From WYZ-LMO8 sp964586135 (GTDB lineage: Archaea; Thermoproteota; Methanomethylicia; Nezhaarchaeales; WYZ-LMO8), in the NCBI GenBank assembly GCA_964586135.1, contig CAZPGS010000011.1:1-18876 (forward strand): a DNA stretch of 18,876 nt, written 5' to 3'. Of the stretch, positions 13,762-18,876 are shown piece by piece; within the stretch, counting starts at the first letter, position 1; each line of letters starts with the position of its first letter. The position numbers and the translations under genes were made by a program. Under the pieces are notes generated by a model. That model was not told the origin of the DNA. It saw only the letters and a list, made by a program, of their open reading frames with translations, and did not search any database.

Positions 13762-13783
13762 CCGTCTTCACCAAAATAAAAAA

Positions 13784-13800
13784 AGACCTACACCGACCTA
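13784..13800. repeat. IS607-type end, tnpA side: two TAGGTC motifs at 10-bp spacing, inverted
   Basis: Read on the minus strand, TAGGTC begins at 13800 and again at 13790, the same 10-bp step as at the other end, in mirror orientation. An A/T-rich run follows inward. Probable transposase-binding sites. Confidence 0.65.
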
Positions 13801-13835
13801 TAAAAACCTTTACCTCGGAAACTGCTTCACGCCCT

Positions 13836-15374
13836 CTACTCCCACTCTATCGTAGCTGGGGGCTTGTTGGTTATGTCGTAGACGACCCTCGTGACCTCCG
13901 GTATCTCGTTCGTTATCCTAGTCGATATCCTCTCGAGGACGTCGTAGGGGATCTTTGCGAAGTTCGCCGTCATGGCCTCTCTGCTCTCCACTATCCTGAC
14001 GGCGACCGTGAAGCCGTAGGCCCTGGCGTCGCCCTTTACCCCCGTGCTCTTCGTGTCCGTCAAGACCGCGAAGTACTGCCAGAGGCCCCTCGCCAGCCCG
14101 GCCCTCTCTATCTCCTCCCTGACGATCTTGTCCGCTCGCCTAACGATCTTCAGCTTCTCCTCCGTCACCTCCCCCATCACCCTGACGGCTAGCCCCGGGC
14201 CTGGGAATGGCTGGCGGTACACGATCTCGTCGGGCAACCCCAGCCTCTTGGCTATTTCCCTCACCTCGTCCTTGTAGAGGTCCCTGAGAGGCTCCACGAC
14301 CTTCTTGAACTCCATCTTCGACGGCAGCCCGGCAACGTTGTGGTGCGTCTTTATCTTGTCAGAGAACCTCCTGAATCCAGACTCTATCCTATCCGGGTAT
14401 ATCGTGCCTTGGAGGAGGTACTCCGCGCCCACCTTCCTCGCGACCTCTTCGAAGACCCTCACGAACTCTTCTCCTATGACCTTCCTCTTCTGCTCGGGGT
14501 CCGTGACCCCCTTCAGCCTGTCGAGGAACCTCTTCTTGGCGTCCACGAATATGAAGTTCTTTATGACCTTGCTGAAGTACTCCCTTATCTGCTCCGGCTC
14601 CCCCTCCCTCATGAAGCCGTGGTCCACGAACACCGCGTAGAGCCTGTCCCCTATCGCCCTAGCCGCCAGAACGGCCGTAGTGCTCGAGTCTATGCCCCCG
14701 CTGAGCGCTATGATGGCCTTTCCGTCGCCCACCTCTCTCCTCACCTCCTCCACCGCCTTCTCTATGAAGTCCTCCATCACCCACTCGGGCACGCACTTGC
14801 ACACCTTGAACACGAAGTTCTCGAGGACCTTCATACCCTTATCAGTGTGCACGACCTCTGGGTGCCACTGGACCCCGTAGATCGGCCTCTCCCTGTGCTT
14901 GAAGGCGGCTGCCGGGCATAGATCCGTACGGGCCAGCACGCGGAAGTCGCTGGAGAGGCCGGTGACGGTGTCAGAGTGGCTCATCCACACCTTCTCGACT
15001 CTGTCGAGGCCCTCAAATATGTCGTCGAAGTCCTCCACGTAGACGTAAGTGGTGCCGTACTCCCCACTCCCTAGTGCCTCGACCTTGCCGCCGAATGCGT
15101 GGGCCAAGAGCTGGTGGCCGAAGCATATCCCCAGAATCGGGACGCCTAGTTCTACGAGTCTGAGGTCGAGTTTAGGGGAGTCCTCCGAAAGGACGCTCAG
15201 AGGGCCGCCGGACAGTATCAGCCCCTTGACTTTGATGCTTGGTGGCAATGACATTATTTCCTCGTATGCCTCGTCTCCATGCACCACCTCGGAGTAGACC
15301 CTGCACTCCCTCACCCTTCTCGCTATCAGGTGTGCGTACTGGCCCCCGTAATCGACGACTACTATGCAGTCCAT
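13836..15374 (-). CDS. guaA: GMP synthase (glutamine-hydrolysing), single-chain
   Basis: Converts XMP to GMP with ATP and glutamine. The 512-aa protein combines an N-terminal class I glutaminase and a C-terminal synthetase. The glutaminase nucleophile is Cys84 in LGICFGHQLL, with His171 and Glu173 in VQWHPEV. The synthetase domain has the PP-loop ALSGGIDSSTTAV (225-231), GVTDPEQKRKVIGEEF and the C-terminal dimerisation motifs YRQPFPGPGLAVRV and ITNKPPATIEWE. Fusion of both domains is noteworthy because many archaea, mainly Euryarchaeota, split them into two genes; single-chain forms are common in Crenarchaeota. The ATG at 15374 has GGTGGAAGG immediately upstream. It is followed downstream by the IS607-family element and then purF, both on the same strand. 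Confidence 0.96.
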   Translation of the reverse strand: MDCIVVVDYGGQYAHLIARRVRECRVYSEVVHGDEAYEEIMSLPPSIKVKGLILSGGPLSVLSEDSPKLDLRLVELGVPILGICFGHQLLAHAFGGKVEALGSGEYGTTYVYVEDFDDIFEGLDRVEKVWMSHSDTVTGLSSDFRVLARTDLCPAAAFKHRERPIYGVQWHPEVVHTDKGMKVLENFVFKVCKCVPEWVMEDFIEKAVEEVRREVGDGKAIIALSGGIDSSTTAVLAARAIGDRLYAVFVDHGFMREGEPEQIREYFSKVIKNFIFVDAKKRFLDRLKGVTDPEQKRKVIGEEFVRVFEEVARKVGAEYLLQGTIYPDRIESGFRRFSDKIKTHHNVAGLPSKMEFKKVVEPLRDLYKDEVREIAKRLGLPDEIVYRQPFPGPGLAVRVMGEVTEEKLKIVRRADKIVREEIERAGLARGLWQYFAVLTDTKSTGVKGDARAYGFTVAVRIVESREAMTANFAKIPYDVLERISTRITNEIPEVTRVVYDITNKPPATIEWE

Positions 15375-15393
15375 CCTTCCACCGGATTTTCAT

Positions 15394-15400
15394 CTTAAAG
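15394..15400 (-). promoter_or_regulatory. Box A for guaA
   Basis: CTTTAAG on the minus strand is centred about 23 bases before the guaA ATG, consistent with initiation at or next to the start codon. A GGTGG sequence also precedes the ATG, so a slightly longer leader is possible. Confidence 0.5.
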
Positions 15401-15468
15401 GTCTCGAACCAGCACTTTAGGTTTGTCCAGCGCCTGCTTAAAGCGCTCGCTCGATGTATTAGTCGTTG

Positions 15469-15499
15469 AACAAATATTTGAAAAGTATCTTTATTTGTT
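15469..15499. repeat. AT-rich inverted repeat between guaA and glnA
   Basis: AACAAATA (15469-15476) and TATTTGTT (15492-15499) are perfect inverted arms 15 bases apart; CAAATATTTG (15471-15480) is itself a palindrome. The patch is strikingly AT-rich against the GC-rich surroundings and lies in the divergent promoter region of two nitrogen-metabolism genes. A regulator-binding site is inferred. Confidence 0.45.
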
Positions 15500-15586
15500 A
15501 AACTTTGTTTAGAATGCTCCTGTAAAAATTGAACTTTTGTGTCGAGAGCCATTGTATCCCCTTCTTAGAGTGTTCAAGAGGGCAAA

Positions 15587-15594
15587 GCTTAAAT
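15587..15594 (+). promoter_or_regulatory. Box A for glnA
   Basis: GCTTAAAT is centred about 23 bases before ATG 15613 and no ribosome-binding sequence precedes that ATG, which indicates a leaderless mRNA. This decides the start of glnA in favour of 15613 over the longer open frame. Confidence 0.6.
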
Positions 15595-15612
15595 GGCTCT
15601 TACCCCCTCACG

Positions 15613-17112
15613 ATGGGCTGTTCGGGGGCGCGAGGATTGCCATACAAGAGGAGGCCCGATGGGGGTTACGAGCTTATCACGAGGAGCACATCAGACGTCT
15701 TGAAACAGCTAGACGAGGACGGCGTAAAGTTCGTGGCCTTGCAATTTACTGGGCTCAGCGGCAAGTTCCACCAGACCCTAGTGCCTAGGAGGGTCATCGA
15801 TGAGGAGATAATCAACGAGGGCTTGGCAAGGCTAGACGGGTCGTCGATAAAGGGCTTCGCGGAAGTCCAGGACTCGGACTTGGTGCTGAGGCCGGACCCC
15901 AACACGTACGCGGTCATGCCTTGGCCGAGCGGGAGCTCGAGGACGGCTCGCCTCATATGCGACGTCTACTGGGGCTTCGGCCGCGGGAGGCTCGAGAGGG
16001 ACCCTAGGTACATCGCGCAGAGGGCCGAAGAGCACTTGAAGGCCAACGGCTTCACGGTCTCCTACTGGGGCCCCGAGGTAGAGTTCTTCGTCTTCGAAAA
16101 GGTCACTTGGGACGTCCTCGACTCGTACAAGGGTCAAGCATACAGCATATCGTCTAGGGAGGCCTCTTGGAACTCTGAGGTCCAAGCCGGGTACTCGATA
16201 AGATTTAAGGACGGCTACCTCGCGCCCCCGCCTCAGGACACTCTGCTGGAGCTGAGGAACGAGTGCGTGAGAGTATTGGAAGAGTGCTTCGGGATCTTGT
16301 GCGAAGCCCACCACCACGAGGTCGCGACGGCTGGGCAGTGCGAGGTAATCATGTACAGAGACGCCCTCACCAGCATGGCCGATAGCGTGATGACGTACAA
16401 GTTCGTGGTGAAGAACATCGCGAGGTCTATGAACCTAGTGGCTACGTTCATGCCGAAGCCCATATTCAGCGACAACGCCTCGGGGATGCACGTGCACGTG
16501 AGCCTCTGGAGGAACGATGAGAACGCGTTCTACGACCCCAACGACGACTACGTCGAGCTGAGCCAGGTCGGTAGGTACTTCATAGGCGGGCTTATGGAGC
16601 ACGCCAGGTCCCTAGCGGCAATAACCAACCCGACGACCAACTCGTACAAAAGGCTCGTGCCCGGCTACGAGGCCCCCGTGTACGTGGCCTGGAGCAAGGC
16701 CAACAGGTCCGCCTGCATAAGGGTTCCGGCGTACCACAAGGGGAGCCCGAGGGCGGCTAAGAGCAAGAGGGTCGAGTACAGGCCCCCGGACCCATCGGCT
16801 AACCCCTACCTGTGCTTCGCGGCCATACTGGCCGCGGGATTGGATGGCATAAGGAAGAAGATAGACCCCGGAGACCCCGTGGACGAGAACATCTACTTGT
16901 TAACGCCTCAGAGGAGGAGGGCTTTGGGCATCAAGGAGTTGCCAGCCAGCCTCAAAGAAGCCGTCGAGGAGCTTCAATCGGACATGGATTACTTGAAGCC
17001 CATATTCACTAGCGAGGTCCTCGAGAAGTACGTAGAGACGATAATGGATGGGTACGTCCAGGTAGCGATAAGGCCACACCCCTACGAGTTCTTCCTATAC
17101 TTCGACGTCTGA
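15613..17112 (+). CDS. glnA: Glutamine synthetase
   Basis: Makes glutamine from glutamate, ammonia and ATP, the central ammonium-assimilation step and the source of glutamine for the nearby PurF and GuaA. The frame is open from 15529, but ATG 15613 has a box A at leaderless distance, giving 499 aa. The beta-grasp N-terminal domain contains VKFVALQFTGLSGKFHQTLVP. The catalytic domain has YWGPEVEFFVF (metal-binding Glu), HHHEVATAGQCEV, ASGMHVHVSLW, NPTTNSYKRLVPGYEAP and KRVEYRPPDPSANPYLCFAAIL. The residues around the tyrosine of NIYLLTPQRRR do not resemble the bacterial adenylylation site, so adenylylation control is unlikely. It is divergent from guaA. Crenarchaea often have several GlnA paralogs; which one this is cannot be told. 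Confidence 0.95.
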   Translation: MGCSGARGLPYKRRPDGGYELITRSTSDVLKQLDEDGVKFVALQFTGLSGKFHQTLVPRRVIDEEIINEGLARLDGSSIKGFAEVQDSDLVLRPDPNTYAVMPWPSGSSRTARLICDVYWGFGRGRLERDPRYIAQRAEEHLKANGFTVSYWGPEVEFFVFEKVTWDVLDSYKGQAYSISSREASWNSEVQAGYSIRFKDGYLAPPPQDTLLELRNECVRVLEECFGILCEAHHHEVATAGQCEVIMYRDALTSMADSVMTYKFVVKNIARSMNLVATFMPKPIFSDNASGMHVHVSLWRNDENAFYDPNDDYVELSQVGRYFIGGLMEHARSLAAITNPTTNSYKRLVPGYEAPVYVAWSKANRSACIRVPAYHKGSPRAAKSKRVEYRPPDPSANPYLCFAAILAAGLDGIRKKIDPGDPVDENIYLLTPQRRRALGIKELPASLKEAVEELQSDMDYLKPIFTSEVLEKYVETIMDGYVQVAIRPHPYEFFLYFDV

Positions 17113-17170
17113 CACCGGTGGTCGGGTCCTTGCCCACGAGCATTACAACCGAAAGCCAACTGAAAGCCTA

Positions 17171-17196
17171 GCCCTTCAGGGCGGGGAGGAGGTCAG
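17171..17196 (+). repeat. GC-rich stem-loop repeat, copy 1 (TnpB-element-end-like)
   Basis: The 23 bases 17174-17196 match, with one difference, the reverse complement of 18824-18846. The stem GCCC, loop TTCA, GGGC (17171-17182) precedes a GGGGAGGAGGTCAG tail. From memory this resembles the 3' ends of archaeal IS200/IS605-type TnpB elements, but no transposase gene is adjacent. It overlaps the 3' end of the UPF0179 gene. Confidence 0.55.
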
Positions 17197-17637
17197 TCTG
17201 CTGAGCAGGACCTTCAACATCTTCCTCCCATCGCAGAAGACGCCGTCCCTCTCGACCTTAAGGACCCTGTACTTCTCCCCCTCCTTCACGTAGGGGCTTT
17301 GGCATGTGCCCCACATGGCGCAACCGGCTTTTTCGCACTTCCTCCTCTTGAATGTTATTATGGCGTCCTCGACGGCCATCTTGGCGTCGAGCAAGGCCTC
17401 CACTTCGGCCTCGAAGACCTTGGCCACCACGACCCACCCCTCCCTGAGGGGGCACTTGTGCTTCTTCTTCAAGACCTCGACCACCTTGTAGATAGTGCCC
17501 GGCTCGAGCTTCATCACGCAAACCTCACTCAGTTTACAGTTGGCGCAGGCCTCAGACGCCCCTCTAAAGATGAATTTGAAGCCCGGCTTTGCTTGGAGCT
17601 CGCCGACTAACGTCACTATGGGCTCCACGCCCACCAC
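17176..17637 (-). CDS. UPF0179 family cysteine-rich protein
   Basis: An archaeal conserved protein of unknown function, 153 aa. Cysteines are at 31, 34, 40 (CANCKLSEVC), 62 (KHKCPL), 101, 106, 112 (CEKAGCAMWGTC) and 135 (VFCDG), enough for one or two metal or iron-sulfur sites. Family-like segments include PIVTLVGELQAKPGFKF and LEPGTIYKVVEVL. The start is uncertain among GTG 17637, 17634 and 17628; I keep the first. It lies 29 bases downstream of the glycerol-1-phosphate dehydrogenase gene on the same strand and is probably cotranscribed. The last residues, RLTSSPP, and the stop are encoded by a GC-rich repeat (17174-17196), so the natural C-terminus was probably replaced when that repeat arrived. 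Confidence 0.85.
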   Translation of the reverse strand: MVGVEPIVTLVGELQAKPGFKFIFRGASEACANCKLSEVCVMKLEPGTIYKVVEVLKKKHKCPLREGWVVVAKVFEAEVEALLDAKMAVEDAIITFKRRKCEKAGCAMWGTCQSPYVKEGEKYRVLKVERDGVFCDGRKMLKVLLSRLTSSPP

Positions 17638-17666
17638 GTTGCCCGTCCCAAAAATCGCGAAAACGC

Positions 17667-18710
17667 TTACTCTATTACTCCAGTCACCTTCGCTAGCCTC
17701 TCAGCGGCTTCCCACGTCAAGCCAGTGTCTCCTAATATCGTGTACCTGGGCCTGATCTTGTGCGCCTCCACCAGCGCCCTTACGATGTACTCGTCCTCCA
17801 CGCCGAGCTCTTTGGCACTAGTCGGAGCGCCTATGACCTTGAGCGCCTCCTTAATCCGCCTCCAGTTAATGCTGTGAAGGTAGGCCATCATTATGGTCCC
17901 TACTCCGCACTGCTCGCCGTGGAGAGCGGGTTTGGAGGCTATCATGTCTAAGGCGTGCGAGAACATGTGCTCTGAGCCGGAGCAGGGCCTCGACGATCCC
18001 GCTATGCACATAGCCACTCCGCAAGACACTAGGGCCTCGATGACAACCCTGACCCCCTCTTCCTTATGCGCTCCTACGAACCTCGCGTTCTTCATCACCA
18101 ACCTCGCGGACATCTCTGCCAGAGATGCGGCGTACTCACCGTAGTACTCGTTCTTCAACATGTGAGCGAGTCTCCAGTCCCTAACGGCCGTGAGCTTGGC
18201 CAGTACGTCCCCGCAACCGCTGGCCAAGAGCCTGTGCGGGGCGTTCATGATAACGTTCACGTCAGCTATTATCGCTATGGGCGACTTAGCTTTTATTGAG
18301 TAGGGAGTCTTGAGGATTTTGAGGGACACCATTGGCGAGGCTATGCCGTCGTGAGAAGCGGCAGTGGGAACGCTGATGAATGGGACTTCTAGCTTGAAGG
18401 CCGCGTACTTGCCCAGGTCTATTGTCGTGCCGCCGCCCATCGACACCACGAAGTCTGGCTTCGAGTCAAATACATGCTTCAACAGATCTTCTCCCTCTCC
18501 CTCGTCCCTGACGTTGTCAACGACGTCAAATCCGCACGCCGTGAGGGAGTCCAGCACGTCCTTTGCGGCGAGGTTGCGCCCCGTCTTGCCGAGGAGGACG
18601 TAAGCCCTGCCCGAGAGGCCGAGGGACTTGGCCACGTCGCCAACATTCTTAATGACGCCCTTGCCTATCAATATCTTCCTCGGAAGTTCGATGTCGTGAG
18701 GGTCTAACAA
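17667..18710 (-). CDS. egsA: sn-Glycerol-1-phosphate dehydrogenase [NAD(P)]
   Basis: Reduces dihydroxyacetone phosphate to sn-glycerol-1-phosphate, the backbone of archaeal membrane lipids, in the cytoplasm. The 347-aa protein has the nucleotide-binding loop SMGGGTTIDLGKYAA (residues 90-104) and SVPTAASHDGIASPMVSL (113-130). The zinc-ligand candidates are Asp168 (GCGDVLAKLTA), His248 or His252 (GSEHMFSHALD) and His264 (ALHGEQCGVG). Length and motif order match archaeal EgsA. The TTG start at 18710 gives MLDPHDIELPRKILIG, a family-like N-terminus; GAGGAG lies about 15 bases upstream, rather far. An AT-rich AACTTAAATTA near 18750 on the minus strand is the likely box A. It is followed by the UPF0179 gene. 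Confidence 0.95.
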   Translation of the reverse strand: MLDPHDIELPRKILIGKGVIKNVGDVAKSLGLSGRAYVLLGKTGRNLAAKDVLDSLTACGFDVVDNVRDEGEGEDLLKHVFDSKPDFVVSMGGGTTIDLGKYAAFKLEVPFISVPTAASHDGIASPMVSLKILKTPYSIKAKSPIAIIADVNVIMNAPHRLLASGCGDVLAKLTAVRDWRLAHMLKNEYYGEYAASLAEMSARLVMKNARFVGAHKEEGVRVVIEALVSCGVAMCIAGSSRPCSGSEHMFSHALDMIASKPALHGEQCGVGTIMMAYLHSINWRRIKEALKVIGAPTSAKELGVEDEYIVRALVEAHKIRPRYTILGDTGLTWEAAERLAKVTGVIE

Positions 18711-18823
18711 GGCCTATACGCTCCTCTAAGGTGATTGTTTAGGTTTTGAGTAATTTAAGTTATTGCCTCTCTTGACAGGCTGTAGCCCCTCGCTATTAAG
18801 CTGTGAGGCGCGAGTCCTTGGAT

Positions 18824-18876
18824 CTGACCTCCTCCTCGCCCTGAAGTGCGAGGGCCCCCGATGGGGCGGGGAGGTT
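18824..18876 (-). repeat. GC-rich stem-loop repeat, copy 2, running to the right edge
   Basis: On the minus strand this reads, from the window edge, AACCTCCCCGCCCC, ATC, GGGGG, then CCCTCGC, ACTT, CAGGGCGAGGAGGAGGTCAG (two GC-rich potential hairpins). Bases 18824-18846 match copy 1 at 17174-17196 in inverted orientation, 22 of 23. It could be the end of a TnpB-type element lying beyond the window. Confidence 0.5.

Larger units (their letters stand above)
11864..13800 (-). mobile_element. IS607-family insertion sequence (tnpA broken, tnpB intact)
   Basis: The element reads leftwards: serine-recombinase tnpA, then tnpB. Its boundaries are proposed from a 17-base imperfect inverted repeat, 15 of 17 identical: TAGGTCATTGTAGGTCT at 11864-11880 and the reverse complement of TAGGTCGGTGTAGGTCT at 13784-13800. 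The interior is visibly more AT-rich than the purine genes on either side, with different codon use (AGA, ATA and AAG rich), consistent with transfer. It lies between the 3' end of guaA and the promoter of purF. No flanking target duplication is seen, as expected for IS607, whose serine transposase does not make one. The exact ends could be a few bases further out. Confidence 0.8.

Noticed and set aside
14340..14921. A 193-aa plus-strand open frame antisense to guaA
   Set aside because: Composition is an artefact of the GC-rich opposite strand; guaA accounts for every base with full domain conservation.
15832..16317. A 161-aa minus-strand open frame antisense to glnA
   Set aside because: Shadow of glnA; no start signal and a biased, non-domain-like composition.
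1..18876. CRISPR array or rRNA genes
   Set aside because: No regularly spaced repeat series and no rRNA-like conserved stretches are visible in the window.

Overview
The window looks like part of a GC-rich hyperthermophilic crenarchaeal chromosome, probably Desulfurococcales-like. The evidence is archaeal/eukaryal-type ribosomal proteins (L15, L34e, L14e), archaeal SecY with an EMC3/DUF106 partner, sn-glycerol-1-phosphate dehydrogenase (archaeal lipids), TATA-type box A promoters about 25 bases before apparently leaderless starts, frequent GTG/TTG starts, heavy AGG codon use, and bulge-helix-bulge (BHB) introns. The species assignment is inference.

Bases 1-4669: a plus-strand translation and secretion block in conserved archaeal order: L15 (5' end outside the window), secY, an EMC3-like membrane protein, L34e, cytidylate kinase, L14e and cbf5. 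The adenylate kinase gene I would expect after secY is absent. cbf5 is interrupted at its catalytic Asp codon by an apparent 21-nt intron that carries an in-frame stop. The intron folds into a BHB. A tRNA-Ser(GGA) gene with a 19-nt intron at position 37/38 follows.

Bases 4670-10260: accessory metabolism. A GMC-type flavoprotein with an inserted [4Fe-4S] motif faces a DtxR-like metalloregulator. Next are an orphan 109-aa protein, an ABC-2 transporter pair on the minus strand, tRNA-Leu(UAG), a short coding-like remnant, an HTH/zinc-ribbon regulator and a HAD hydrolase.

Bases 10260-15374: two minus-strand purine genes, purF and guaA, separated by an AT-richer IS607-family element. Its TnpB looks intact. 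Its serine transposase gene tnpA has lost a normal start codon and has a one-base frameshift. The element ends carry TAGGTC motifs spaced exactly 10 bp apart, in inverted orientation at the two ends.

Bases 15375-18876: glnA (plus strand), then minus-strand sn-glycerol-1-phosphate dehydrogenase followed by a UPF0179 cysteine-rich protein. This pair is bracketed by two inverted copies of a 23-bp GC-rich repeat resembling TnpB-element ends. One copy supplies the last codons of UPF0179.

The most interesting points are the very short cbf5 intron, the helically phased IS607 ends, a dyad centred on a box A at 9181-9214, and the inverted GC-rich repeats. I see no CRISPR array or rRNA, and no clearly new multigene system.
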